Shown here piece after piece: positions 1 to 7,759 of a stretch of 20,223 bases of DNA. Position 1 is the first letter of the stretch, and each line of letters begins with the position of its first letter. The notes below the pieces were generated by a model. That model made no database searches and was not told where the DNA came from. It was given only the letters and a program-made list of their open reading frames with translations. The stretch spans positions 1 to 20,223 of the forward strand of contig JAICKM010000025.1 of the NCBI GenBank assembly GCA_025927935.1, written 5' to 3'. Source of the DNA: Chloroflexia bacterium (GTDB lineage: Bacteria > Chloroflexota > Chloroflexia > QHBQ01 > JADMIH01). Both the position numbers and the translations under genes were made by a program.

Positions 1-358
1 CGCGCACCAGCACCGGCCCGGCGTAGGCGGGCGCGGCGATCCAGAGCACTTTGCGGCCCAGCCACGGAGCCGGGAACATGTCTTGCCCCCCGGCAAACAG
101 GCCATCGGCGCCATAGATCGGATAGACCGGGCCGGGGCCAAGCGCCGGCCCAAAGGCGGGGGCGACGGTGGCCGCCGGGCCGGCCGGGCAGGGGGCACCG
201 GGGTCCAGCGCCGGGATCTGGAGCGGGCGGCGCAATGCAACCCAGGGTCCGGGCGGCGTGGCGGGCGGGGCCAGGGACGCGCGGACCATGACGAACCCGG
301 CGGCCACCGGCACGGCGATGGCGATCAGGATCATCCACGGGCGCAGGCGGCGGGGCAT
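1..358 (-). CDS. Exported protein of unknown function, N-terminal part (runs off left edge)
   Basis: An open frame of 119 codons starts at an ATG at 358 and continues past base 1. A good ribosome binding site (AGGAGA) lies 7 bases before the ATG. The N-terminus is MPRRLRPW followed by a hydrophobic stretch (about residues 9-24), so it looks like a signal peptide or membrane anchor with the rest outside the membrane. The exposed part is rich in Pro, Gly and Ala and contains the pieces GPALGPGPVYPIYG and GRKVLWIAAPAY. I recall similar segments in conserved exported proteins of Chloroflexota and Actinobacteria with no assigned role; that is memory, not a search. It is divergent from the CCA-adding enzyme gene. 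That it is a real gene is fairly sure; its function is unknown. Confidence 0.68.
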   Translation of the reverse strand, partial: MPRRLRPWMILIAIAVPVAAGFVMVRASLAPPATPPGPWVALRRPLQIPALDPGAPCPAGPAATVAPAFGPALGPGPVYPIYGADGLFAGGQDMFPAPWLGRKVLWIAAPAYAGPVLVR

Positions 359-406
359 ACGTGGTCTCCTGTTGGGATGAACCGCGCTGTGCGAGCAGGC
401 CGGGGC

Positions 407-436
407 TTGACAGCACGCCGGGGGGCATGGTATGAC
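407..436 (+). promoter_or_regulatory. Sigma-70-like promoter of the CCA-adding enzyme gene
   Basis: A perfect -35 box TTGACA (407-412) is followed after 18 bases by TATGAC (431-436), which has a TGG extended -10 element just in front. The predicted transcript would start near 443, about 54 bases before the ATG at 497. The site lies between two divergent genes. Confidence 0.5.
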
Positions 437-496
437 AACGAGGATCGGCCCCATCCCGCGGACCACCCGGCCGGTCGCCTGGAGGCGCGCAGCAGC

Positions 497-1774
497 ATGA
501 GCGCTGATCCCGCGGCGTTACGGGCCACTTTCTACGCGGACCTGCCGATCACCCTGGCCGCGCTGGTACGCGAAGCGGCGACGCACGCGCGCCGGCAGGG
601 CGCCCCGCTCTACCTCGTCGGCGGCGCCGTGCGCGACCTGCTGCTGGGCCGACCGCCGCTCGACATCGACCTGGTACTGCCCGGCGACGCGCCCCGCCTG
701 GCGCGCGCCCTGGCCGCCACCCACGCCCTGCGTATGACCCAGCACGGCGCCTTCGGTACGGCGACGCTGGAGCTGACGCCCGATCTGGCCCCGCCGCCCC
801 CGGCCAAGCCCGCGCTCGACTTTATCACCGCCCGCCGCGAGCGCTACCCGGCGCCCGGCCAACTACCGGAAGTCACCCCGGCGGGCATGGACGCCGACCT
901 GGCGCGGCGCGATTTCACGATCCACGCCATGGCGCTGCCCCTGGAGCCGGACGGCGGCCCGCTGCTGGACCCGCACGGCGGGCAGGCCGACCTGGCGGCG
1001 GGCGTGATCCGGGCGCTGCACGCGGGCAGCTTCCGGGACGATCCGACGCGCATCTTCCGTGCCGCCCGCTACGCCGCGCGCTTTGGCTTCACCGTGGAGC
1101 CGCAGACGGCGGGCTGGATCGCCGCGGCGCTGGCCGCGGGGATGATGGACCGGCTCAGCCCGGCGCGCATCCGCCAGGAACTCCTGCGCACGCTGGCCGA
1201 GCCTGCCCCTAAAGGGGCACCTAAAGAGGCATCTCAAGAGGCACCGGCGCCCGCGCTGGATCGGCTGAATCGCATGGGCGCGCTGGGGGCCGTGGATCCG
1301 GCCTTCACCTGGGATGCCGCCTGGGCCGCGGACTTCGTCTGCACGGACGATCCGGCGGGGCGCCTGCTCTTGCTGCTGGATCGCCAACCGCCCGCCGCCC
1401 GCACGCGCATCGCCACGCGGCTGGGAGTCGAGCCGCGCCCGCTGGAGGAACTGGCGGCGCTGGCCGGGCAACAAGCCGATCTGGTCGGGGCGAGTCCGGC
1501 AGCCGTCGCTGCGCGCCTGCGGCCCTATGACCCGGCCAACTTGGCCCTCTATCGCTGCCGCGCGCCGGCCCCGGTCGCCGCCGTCATCGACCGCTACCTG
1601 GAGACGTGGCGGCACGTCCGCCCGCTGCTCACCGGGGACGATCTGCGCGCCCTGGGCATCCCGCCGGGGCCGCGTTACCGGGCGATCCTCGCCGCGTTGC
1701 GCGATGCCCGGCTAGATGGGCGTGTCCAGAGCCGGGACGACGAGATCGCCTTGGTTCGCGCCCTGATAACCTGA
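497..1774 (+). CDS. cca: CCA tRNA nucleotidyltransferase (poly(A) polymerase family)
   Basis: A class II nucleotidyltransferase, expected to build or repair the 3' CCA end of tRNAs in the cytoplasm. The start at 497 is chosen because GGAGG (481-485) precedes it and homology begins there; the frame stays open upstream to 83 without meaning. It encodes 425 residues. The head domain shows LVGGAVRDLLLG (40-51), the metal-binding pair DID (56-58), LDFITARRERY (107-117) and RRDFTIHAMAL (137-147). The neck motif RIFRAARYAARFGF follows (185-198), then LSPARIRQELLRTL. The C-terminal RNA-binding part ends at residue 425, and no HD phosphohydrolase domain is visible. An unusual linker at about 236-251 is encoded by three 12-base repeats (see the repeat entry). 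Whether it adds all of CCA or only part cannot be read from sequence alone. Confidence 0.93.
   Translation: MSADPAALRATFYADLPITLAALVREAATHARRQGAPLYLVGGAVRDLLLGRPPLDIDLVLPGDAPRLARALAATHALRMTQHGAFGTATLELTPDLAPPPPAKPALDFITARRERYPAPGQLPEVTPAGMDADLARRDFTIHAMALPLEPDGGPLLDPHGGQADLAAGVIRALHAGSFRDDPTRIFRAARYAARFGFTVEPQTAGWIAAALAAGMMDRLSPARIRQELLRTLAEPAPKGAPKEASQEAPAPALDRLNRMGALGAVDPAFTWDAAWAADFVCTDDPAGRLLLLLDRQPPAARTRIATRLGVEPRPLEELAALAGQQADLVGASPAAVAARLRPYDPANLALYRCRAPAPVAAVIDRYLETWRHVRPLLTGDDLRALGIPPGPRYRAILAALRDARLDGRVQSRDDEIALVRALIT
1205..1242 (+). repeat. Three 12-bp palindromic mini-repeats inside cca
   Basis: Units begin at 1205, 1217 and 1229. The first reads GCCCCTAAAGGGGC including the next GC, the second GCACCTAAAGAGGC, the third GCATCTCAAGAGGC. 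The first is a self-complementary stem (GCCCCT/AGGGGC). They are in frame and encode the Pro/Lys/Glu/Ala linker PKGAPKEASQEAP. A closely related palindrome lies in the unrelated regulator gene at 11002-11015. Confidence 0.7.
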
Positions 1775-1811
1775 CGCGGGCGTCTCCATAGGGCTGCTGT
1801 GGTATGAAGGT

Positions 1812-1902
1812 GGGACATGGGCGGACTCGAACCACCATTCTACCCTCACATACTGCTTGCGCTTCTGATTGGGTAAATCCTGGCCTTTAGATGACACGTC
1901 CC
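1812..1902 (-). tRNA. tRNA-like cloverleaf with a 25-base anticodon loop (possibly a degenerate tRNA)
   Basis: Read on the minus strand, the sequence folds as a tRNA. The acceptor stem is GGGACGTG (1902-1895) with CATGTCCC (1819-1812), 8 pairs with one G-U. The base at position 8 is T. The D arm is ATCT/GGAT with loop AAAGGCCA, keeping A14, GG and A21. The anticodon stem TACCC/GGGTA (1875-1871 with 1845-1841) is perfect. A 4-base variable loop follows, then a T arm GGTGG-TTCGAGT-CCGCC (1836-1820). The loop closed by the anticodon stem is 25 bases (1870-1846) instead of 7, so no anticodon can be assigned, and T33 is absent where expected. CCA is not encoded. The extra G-1:C73 pair resembles tRNA-His, but the rest does not. 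It sits between the convergent ends of cca and an MFS gene. It may be a decayed tRNA or a tRNA-like RNA. Confidence 0.42.
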
Positions 1903-1924
1903 ATAACGCAATGCCGTATGCCGG

Positions 1925-3277
1925 TTAGTCGCCCGTTGCGCGGCGCAGACGGAACACGGCGCCGCCCGCAAACAGCACCAGCAGTACCGTCGCCAGTAGC
2001 AGGCCGTTGAAGCCGAACGCGTCGATGAAGGGCACACCGAGCATCGCGCCAAGCACCTGGCCGAGGGCCAGAAACACCGAGTAGAGGCCCATCACGGCGC
2101 CACGGTTCTGCACCTGGCTCTCGGTGACATCGGCCAGGTAGGCCAGGGCCACGGGCGTAAAGCCGCTCTCGAAGAAGATCGCCGCCACCACCAGCGGCAG
2201 GAGTGTCCAGCCGCCCCACGGTCCCGGCATCAACTGCATGTTGATGGCGAACAACACCACGCAGAGCGCCAGCGCCCCGCCAAGCGACATCAGCATGATG
2301 TTGGTCTTGCGCAGCCGGGCGTAGAAGTGGCTCCAGAAGTAGATGCCAACCATCAGGGCCAGGCCGAAGATGATGAACAGGTTGCTCACCTCGGACCCGG
2401 TCCACCCGCCTTGCAACAACTGGGTCGGGCTGCGATAGCCCCGGCTCAGCAGCGGCGTCACATGGTTGAACCAGAGGCCCACCACGCCGTTGATAGCGAT
2501 CCAGGCGGGCGCAAATTGCCACAACCGCCGCAGGCCCAGCAAGCTGCGATAGGACCGCAGCCGCTCGCCCCACCCCGCCGTGTGCGTGACGGCCGGTGCC
2601 TCGGCGTCGGAAGCAGCAGCGGCGGCATGGGCCGGGCGGCTCTCGCGGATGAATAAGAAGACCAGCACGGCGGCCAGGAAATCGAGCGCCGCGATCCAGT
2701 GCAACCCGTCTTCCTTCAGGAAATCCCAGAGGCGGCCGCCCACGACCGGCCCCAGCCCGATGCCCACCAGCGATCCCAGTTCGTACAGGCCCATGACGCG
2801 CCCGCGCAAGGCGGGATGGCCGCTGGTCATGTCGGAGAGGAAGCCGAGCGTGCCGGGCGTCGTGGCCGAAGTCGCCAGGCCCTCCAGCAGCCGCCCGATG
2901 GTGATGACCCACAACAGTGTGGTCAGCGGATGGAGTTGCACGGCCAGCCCGGCGATAATCGGCCCGGCCAGCAAGAAGGGCTTGCGACCGATGCTGTCGC
3001 TCCAACTGCCGAAGACCGGCGCCAGCAACAGTTCGACCACAAAAAAGGCGGTGGTCAGCCCGGCAATGACGCCAGGGTCAATCGCCTGGTTGGCGCCGCT
3101 GACCACCCGATTCAGGTAGAAGCCGAGCAGCACGCCCGTGGCCCCACTCGCGCAGCGCAAGAGGAAGCCGACCACGATCCCGGTAATCAGCGAACTGTTC
3201 AGATGCTCACGGAGACTGGATGGCGCGGGCGCAGGGGGAACCGGCGCCACCTCCGTTTGTTGCGTTCCTAACGTCAA
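1925..3277 (-). CDS. Major facilitator superfamily transporter
   Basis: An inner-membrane secondary transporter of 450 residues. The preferred start is a TTG at 3277, because AAGGAAG lies 6 bases before it; the frame runs upstream to 3400 but that extension looks non-coding. Many hydrophobic segments are visible, consistent with the family's usual 12. The MFS signature loop between helices 2 and 3 reads GSWSDSIGRKP. A hydrophilic central loop (about residues 210-235, Ala-rich) separates two six-helix halves, and GRLLEGLATSATTPGTLG is a typical helix 4 region. The substrate cannot be told. It is divergent from the AAA+ ATPase gene and ends next to the tRNA-like element. Not clearly part of the glucuronide operon, from which it is separated by the oppositely oriented ATPase gene. 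Confidence 0.88.
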   Translation of the reverse strand: MTLGTQQTEVAPVPPAPAPSSLREHLNSSLITGIVVGFLLRCASGATGVLLGFYLNRVVSGANQAIDPGVIAGLTTAFFVVELLLAPVFGSWSDSIGRKPFLLAGPIIAGLAVQLHPLTTLLWVITIGRLLEGLATSATTPGTLGFLSDMTSGHPALRGRVMGLYELGSLVGIGLGPVVGGRLWDFLKEDGLHWIAALDFLAAVLVFLFIRESRPAHAAAAASDAEAPAVTHTAGWGERLRSYRSLLGLRRLWQFAPAWIAINGVVGLWFNHVTPLLSRGYRSPTQLLQGGWTGSEVSNLFIIFGLALMVGIYFWSHFYARLRKTNIMLMSLGGALALCVVLFAINMQLMPGPWGGWTLLPLVVAAIFFESGFTPVALAYLADVTESQVQNRGAVMGLYSVFLALGQVLGAMLGVPFIDAFGFNGLLLATVLLVLFAGGAVFRLRRATGD

Positions 3278-3474
3278 TCTGTACTTCCTTATCTCACAGC
3301 AAAGAGTCGATCTTGGCTGGCCCCAGGCGGACCTTGCGCCGAGTGCGCGGCGCCCAACTGACACCGGAATCCTGTTAAATACTTCCCACGCCGTCTCCAA
3401 CCATTACATACGCAAGATTTTGGCCCACGTTACGACATAGTTCGGGAATCGGAGAATGAACGGATGTTCCAACT

Positions 3475-3503
3475 GACTCTACCATAGCTCGTACAACAGA
3501 GTC
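3475..3503. repeat. Inverted repeat GACTCT-N17-AGAGTC
   Basis: Perfect 6-base arms at 3475-3480 and 3498-3503, just upstream of the predicted -35 box of the ATPase gene. It could be an operator or a chance match; arms this short do not decide. Confidence 0.25.
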
Positions 3504-3510
3504 AAACCGC

Positions 3511-3539
3511 TAGACAGGCCCCTGGCTTTATGCTACACT
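3511..3539 (+). promoter_or_regulatory. Promoter of the AAA+ ATPase gene, predicted leaderless
   Basis: TAGACA (3511-3516, five of six consensus bases) and TACACT (3534-3539) are separated by exactly 17 bases. The transcription start expected 7 bases after the -10 box falls on the A of the ATG at 3546. No ribosome binding site is visible before that ATG, which agrees with a leaderless message. Confidence 0.48.
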
Positions 3540-3545
3540 GGCCCC

Positions 3546-4673
3546 ATGCCTCCGCACGCCCCATTTCCTTTCACGGCCCTTGTGGGCCAGGACGAAGTGA
3601 AGGATGCCCTGATCCTGGCCGCGGTCAATCCGCGCGTCCAGGGGGTGCTGCTGATCGGACCGAAAGGCACCGGCAAGACAACCGCCGTGCGCGGGCTGGC
3701 TGATCTGCTGCCGGAGATCACCCATAGCCTCTGCCCCAACGGCTGCGAACCTAACTGGGCCTTGCAGGACCCGGAGCGGCTCTGCCCCGACTGCCGGGAC
3801 AAGCTCAATCGCGGCGAGCCGATCTCCTATATCGCCCGCCAGGCCGTGGTCGAGCTACCGCTCAACGCCACGCTGGACGACGTGGTGGGCGGCGCGAACG
3901 TCCGCCTCAGCCTGGAGCAGCAGCATCTGCGCTTCGACCCCGGTATTCTGGCCCACGCCCACCAGAACATCCTCTATATCGACGAGATCAACCTGGTGGC
4001 GCAGGAGGTGCTCGACGCCATCCTCGACGCCGCCGCCACGGGCTATTGCGTGGTGCGCCGGGGGCGGTTAGCGGCTTCCTATCCATCGCGCTTTGTGCTG
4101 ATCGGTTCGATGAACCCGGAGGAGGGCTTCTTGCGCCCGCAGATCATCGACCGCATTGGCCTGCGGGTGGTCGTCGGCGCGCTGACCGACCCGCTGGAGC
4201 GGCTGACCATCGCCCGCCACGTCCATGCCTTCGGCGATGACCCCGAAGCCTTCGCGGCCCAGTATGCTGGACTCACGGCGGCGGCGGCGGCGAGTATTGC
4301 CACGGCGCGCGCCGCGCTGCCCACCGTGCGGGTCAGTCCCGCCGCCGAGGAAGCGGCCATCCGCCTGATCACCCGCCTGGGCATCGAGTCGAACCGCACC
4401 GAGATCGTACTCTTCGAGGCCGCCCGCGCCTACGCCGCCATCGACGAGCGTACCGAGGCCACGGTTGAGGATGTGCGGGCCGTGGCGCCGCTGGTGGTGC
4501 GGCGGCGGCGCAGCCTGGGCACAGATGCCTTCTGGGCCGCCACCCGCGAGGAAGAATCGCTCATCCAGGCCGAACTCGCCGCCCTGCAACCCCGCGCCCC
4601 TCGCACACGCCGCCCGCCGAAACCTGCCACGGCCCCCGCGGACCCCCGCCGCGACGGATCAGGGCGCGGCTAG
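3546..4673 (+). CDS. Magnesium-chelatase subunit I-type AAA+ ATPase
   Basis: An AAA+ ATPase of 375 residues in the ChlI/BchI family. Walker A is GPKGTGKTT (38-46), Walker B ILYIDEIN (142-149), sensor 1 is in GSMNPEEG (187-194), and LRPQIIDRIGL carries the arginine finger (about R203). Four cysteines, C63, C67, C80 and C83 (CPNGC and CPDC), form a possible zinc-binding insertion like the one seen in some BchI proteins. A Pro/Arg-rich tail ends the protein. In phototrophs this subunit powers Mg insertion into protoporphyrin IX, but no ChlD, ChlH or other pigment gene is present here. It may instead work with a VWA-domain partner encoded elsewhere, as other MoxR/ChlI-type ATPases do. The family is sure; the substrate is not. 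Confidence 0.88.
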   Translation: MPPHAPFPFTALVGQDEVKDALILAAVNPRVQGVLLIGPKGTGKTTAVRGLADLLPEITHSLCPNGCEPNWALQDPERLCPDCRDKLNRGEPISYIARQAVVELPLNATLDDVVGGANVRLSLEQQHLRFDPGILAHAHQNILYIDEINLVAQEVLDAILDAAATGYCVVRRGRLAASYPSRFVLIGSMNPEEGFLRPQIIDRIGLRVVVGALTDPLERLTIARHVHAFGDDPEAFAAQYAGLTAAAAASIATARAALPTVRVSPAAEEAAIRLITRLGIESNRTEIVLFEAARAYAAIDERTEATVEDVRAVAPLVVRRRRSLGTDAFWAATREEESLIQAELAALQPRAPRTRRPPKPATAPADPRRDGSGRG

Positions 4674-4757
4674 CGAGACGCGGTTGCCGGCCCGCTACTG
4701 AGAGTCAATCGGTCCGCTAATCAGCCTGGCCACAGAATCGATGTGTGCGGGGCGGGT

Positions 4758-5660
4758 TTACACACCGCTGAAGGCGCTGAAGCCACCGTCCACCGGCACG
4801 ACGATGCCGTTGACAAAGCGCGCGCCGGGGCTGCACAGCCAGATCAGCGTGCTGAGCAACTCCTCCGGCTCGCCGAAGCGGCCCGCCGGGGTGTGATCGA
4901 TGACCAACTGCCCGCGTGGGGTGAGCGACCCGTCGGGGTTGAGCAGCAGCGCCCGGTTCTGCTCCCCGATAAAAAAGCCCGGCGCGATCGCGTTGACGCG
5001 CAGCCGCCCGCCAAAGGCGCGGGCCAGTTCCACGGCCAGCCAGCGGGTGGCGTTCTCGACGCCGGCCTTGGCGATGCCGTAGCCCGCTACCCGCGTCATG
5101 GCCCGCGCCGCCGCTATCGAGGAGATGTTGACGATGCAGCCCTGCCCGCCGCGGGCCAGCGCTTCGCCGAAGACCTGGCTGGGCAGCAGCGTGCCCATCA
5201 GGTTCAGGTCAATGACAGCCTCCATTTCCTCGACGGGCAGATCGAAGAAGGAGTGGCCGGGCGCGAGTGTGGCCGCGGGCATATTGCCGCCCGCCGCGTT
5301 GACCAGCACGTCGAGCCGCCCCCACTGCTCCACAACAGCCTCGCGGCCGGCTTCCAGTTGTTCGCGGTCGCGCACATCCGCGGGCAGGGCCAGTGCGGCC
5401 CCGCCCGCAGCGGCGATGGCCTGGACCACGGCCTCGGCGTGGTCGCGGCGGCGGCCCAGCACGCCGACCTTCGCGCCGGCCTGTGCCAACTCCTGAGCGA
5501 TCATCCCGCCGAGCACGCCCGTGCCCCCGGTGACAATGGCGACCTGGCCCGCCAGGCTGAACATTTCGGGTAGTACGCTGTTCGCCGGGCCAGGCACTTG
5601 TAGCTCTGGAGTTGGGATCACCTGGCGCTGTTTCACTAATTGCAAACCTGTCATCTGCAT
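4758..5660 (-). CDS. SDR-type D-mannonate oxidoreductase (fructuronate reductase)
   Basis: A short-chain dehydrogenase of 300 residues, predicted to interconvert D-fructuronate and D-mannonate with NAD(P)H in glucuronate breakdown. The ATG at 5660 is preceded by AAAGGA. After a 33-residue N-terminal extension the cofactor motif is TGGTGVLGG (44-52), followed by NAAG (121-124) and the catalytic set S181, Y194 and K198. GNMPAATLAPGHSFFDLP, NLMGTLLPSQVF and the C-terminus IVVPVDGGFSAFSGV match my recollection of the SDR mannonate oxidoreductases of Firmicutes (YjmF type). It is the last gene of the minus-strand run after the transporter and beta-glucuronidase, which supports the assignment. A generic sugar SDR remains possible. 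Confidence 0.85.
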   Translation of the reverse strand: MQMTGLQLVKQRQVIPTPELQVPGPANSVLPEMFSLAGQVAIVTGGTGVLGGMIAQELAQAGAKVGVLGRRRDHAEAVVQAIAAAGGAALALPADVRDREQLEAGREAVVEQWGRLDVLVNAAGGNMPAATLAPGHSFFDLPVEEMEAVIDLNLMGTLLPSQVFGEALARGGQGCIVNISSIAAARAMTRVAGYGIAKAGVENATRWLAVELARAFGGRLRVNAIAPGFFIGEQNRALLLNPDGSLTPRGQLVIDHTPAGRFGEPEELLSTLIWLCSPGARFVNGIVVPVDGGFSAFSGV

Positions 5661-5781
5661 ACCTATTCCTTTATCGTGCCGGCTCCCCGGTTTCGGGGCC
5701 GCGATACACCCTTTGGACCAGGCCACGGACTCGCTCATGCATCATGCCACGCAAGGTTTCCAGCAACATTGGGCGCCCGAA

Positions 5782-5807
5782 GGCGCGGCCCGCTCTCGGG
5801 CCGCGCC
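5782..5807 (-). terminator. Strong hairpin between beta-glucuronidase and mannonate oxidoreductase genes
   Basis: A perfect 11-bp stem (5782-5792 with 5797-5807, loop of 4) lies 17 bases past the beta-glucuronidase stop on the minus strand. There is no clear T run, so it may be a partial terminator or an mRNA-stabilising hairpin that lowers expression of the last gene relative to the first two. Confidence 0.5.
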
Positions 5808-5823
5808 TCGTGCCTGCACACCG

Positions 5824-7692
5824 CTATCGGCTCGCGGCGGCGCCTGCCGTCGCCACCCCGTCTGCCGGCTTCGCGGCTGCCGCGCCGGCCGGTTGCTGTA
5901 CCGTGCCGGCCGGCGCGGCCTCCACCGGCTTGACCCAGAACTCGCGCAAAACATAGGCCGCCATTTTCGGCGTGCGGATCCGGGTGAAGATACCCTTCAT
6001 GTTCAGGCCGCCCACACGCATGATGCTCTGTACGGCGGCGAAGTCGGCGAAGTTCCAAACCTGCATCCCGGCCACGTACTCTTTGCGGCCCGCCACTTCC
6101 AGGTGGCCGCGGATGTAGGCCGCCTGATACTCTTCCGTCCACATCACATCGGGATGCCCGTGCATGCCCGCCATGGTGTCGGCGCCGAACTCGGTCATGA
6201 TGATCGGTTTGTGCCACATCTCCCAGACCTGATCGAGTTCCTGTTCCAGGGATGCCATCGCCTTGTCCAATTCGCCGCCCAGCACGTACCACCCCCAGTA
6301 GCGGTTCATGCAAATCACGTCGCAGTTTTGCATCCAGTCCTGCGGGCCGCCCATCACCGTCACCAGCGTGACCAGCCGGGTCGGGTCCAGTTCCCGCGCA
6401 TGGGCCAGCAGCGTGTCGAGGAAGGTCTTCCCCCGCAGCACCGAGGGATCGCCACTCTTGGAACCGCCGACCGTGCCCAGGTTCATCGTCGAGGGCATCG
6501 GCTCGTTGGCGACGCACCACATCACCACGGCGGGGTGGTTCTTGTCGCGAGTGATCAACTCATCGATCTGCTGCAAACACATGCGCAGGCGGATCGCCGC
6601 GTTTTCGTCGTTCTCGAACTGCAAACTGACGGCCGGGATCTCGTCGATGATCAGGAAGCCCTGGCGGTCGGCCATCTGCATTTCTTCCTCGCTGTAAGGG
6701 TAATGCGAAGTGCGATAGCTGTTGGCGCCAGTCCAGCGCATCAGTTGGTAATCCTTGACCAGCAAGGGCAGATTCAGGCCCTTGCCGCTGGCGATGAAGT
6801 CCTCATGGCGGCCAAAGCCGTTCATCTGCACCGGCTGCCCGTTGAGCAGGATCCGGCCGCCGTCCACTGCGATGGTGCGGATGCCCACCTGCAACGTATA
6901 GCGGTCACTGTCCGTGGCAACGGTCAACTCGTAGAGGTAGGGGTCTTTGTCGGACCAGAGGCGGGCCTTGGGCACGGTTAGCGTTGCCTCGGCCACGCCG
7001 TCCTTGAACGTCAGATCGGCCCGCACCGGTTCGGCGCCGCCGGTCAGTGTGACCGTGCCCTGCGCCGTCACAGCTTCGTTCAGCCGGGCCGTGACTTGCA
7101 CCCTGCCGCTCGTGCCGTCAATGCCCGTGACAACGCTGACATCTTCGACATGGGTCTGCGACAGGCTGTAGAGCACGACCGGGCGGTCGAGGCCCGCGAA
7201 CGGGAAGAAATCATAGGTGGTGCGCGGATAGCTGGCGAAGTTACCCAGCGCGGTGGTCATGTTGCCGGCCGGGACACGGGTCGGCTTCAATTCATTCTCG
7301 ACGCTGATAGCGACGACGTTCTCGGCGTCCCACTTGACCAGATTCGTAATCTCGAAGGCAAAGGGCAGATGCCCGCCGTCATGCTCGCCTACTTTGCTGC
7401 CGTTGACGTACACCGTGCCATGGTACGATGCCGAGCCGACGCGGAGGAAGATCCGCTGGCCCTGCCAGCTTTGCGGCACATAGGTCCGTTTGACATACCA
7501 GGCCAGGTCGAGGTAGTTGAAGAGATCTTCGTATTGCTCATTCCAACTGCCCGGCACCGCGATCGGGCGCGACTCGGAGAGGCCGTTGAACCACTTGTCC
7601 TGTTCGCCGGTGTGGTCCGGGTCAGTTTTGAAATCCCAGATGCCCGAAATGTCGAGCTTGTTGCGAAAATCGTTCTGCTGCGGGTACAACAT
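5824..7692 (-). CDS. uidA: Beta-glucuronidase, glycoside hydrolase family 2
   Basis: A cytosolic GH2 enzyme of 622 residues that splits beta-glucuronides to glucuronate and an aglycone. The ATG at 7692 is chosen over the GTG at 7713 because AAAGGAG lies 6 bases before it. The N-terminal sugar-binding domain includes WYVKRTYVPQSW (65-76) and VYVNGSKVGEHDGGHLPFAF (95-114), followed by an Ig-like domain and the TIM barrel. The acid/base is E397 in WCVANEP, the nucleophile E501 in IIMTEFG. NMK at 564-566 in GGLNMKGIFTR is the N-x-K motif that binds the glucuronate carboxylate, which argues against beta-galactosidase. The segment between residues 352 and 375 is short, so the loop 1 extension of E. 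coli UidA is missing. A tail of about 35 residues rich in Ala, Pro and Gly is extra. There is no signal peptide. Confidence 0.94.
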   Translation of the reverse strand: MLYPQQNDFRNKLDISGIWDFKTDPDHTGEQDKWFNGLSESRPIAVPGSWNEQYEDLFNYLDLAWYVKRTYVPQSWQGQRIFLRVGSASYHGTVYVNGSKVGEHDGGHLPFAFEITNLVKWDAENVVAISVENELKPTRVPAGNMTTALGNFASYPRTTYDFFPFAGLDRPVVLYSLSQTHVEDVSVVTGIDGTSGRVQVTARLNEAVTAQGTVTLTGGAEPVRADLTFKDGVAEATLTVPKARLWSDKDPYLYELTVATDSDRYTLQVGIRTIAVDGGRILLNGQPVQMNGFGRHEDFIASGKGLNLPLLVKDYQLMRWTGANSYRTSHYPYSEEEMQMADRQGFLIIDEIPAVSLQFENDENAAIRLRMCLQQIDELITRDKNHPAVVMWCVANEPMPSTMNLGTVGGSKSGDPSVLRGKTFLDTLLAHARELDPTRLVTLVTVMGGPQDWMQNCDVICMNRYWGWYVLGGELDKAMASLEQELDQVWEMWHKPIIMTEFGADTMAGMHGHPDVMWTEEYQAAYIRGHLEVAGRKEYVAGMQVWNFADFAAVQSIMRVGGLNMKGIFTRIRTPKMAAYVLREFWVKPVEAAPAGTVQQPAGAAAAKPADGVATAGAAASR

Positions 7693-7759
7693 GGTATGCT
7701 CCTTTTCCTTCACTACGGTTACAGTTGCAGTTCAATTTGGACGGTTCAATCAAGATGTG

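Noticed and set aside
863..1615. 250-codon open frame on the minus strand
   Set aside because: Antisense shadow of cca. Arg/Gln/Gly-rich product with no recognisable motif or binding site.
1812..1902. Selenocysteine tRNA, suggested by the 8-pair acceptor stem
   Set aside because: The D stem has 4 pairs rather than 6, there is no long variable arm, and no TCA anticodon sits in a 7-base loop.
3546..4673. Evidence for chlorophyll synthesis in this organism
   Set aside because: A single ChlI-like subunit without ChlD, ChlH or other pigment genes does not show phototrophy.
4674..4757. Terminator between the convergent ATPase and SDR genes
   Set aside because: No convincing stem with a T run was found in these 84 bases.
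5521..6981. 486-codon open frame on the plus strand
   Set aside because: It lies antisense to beta-glucuronidase and the end of the SDR gene, whose motifs are unmistakable. Its own product is low-complexity and His/Arg-rich, as expected from GC-rich antisense.
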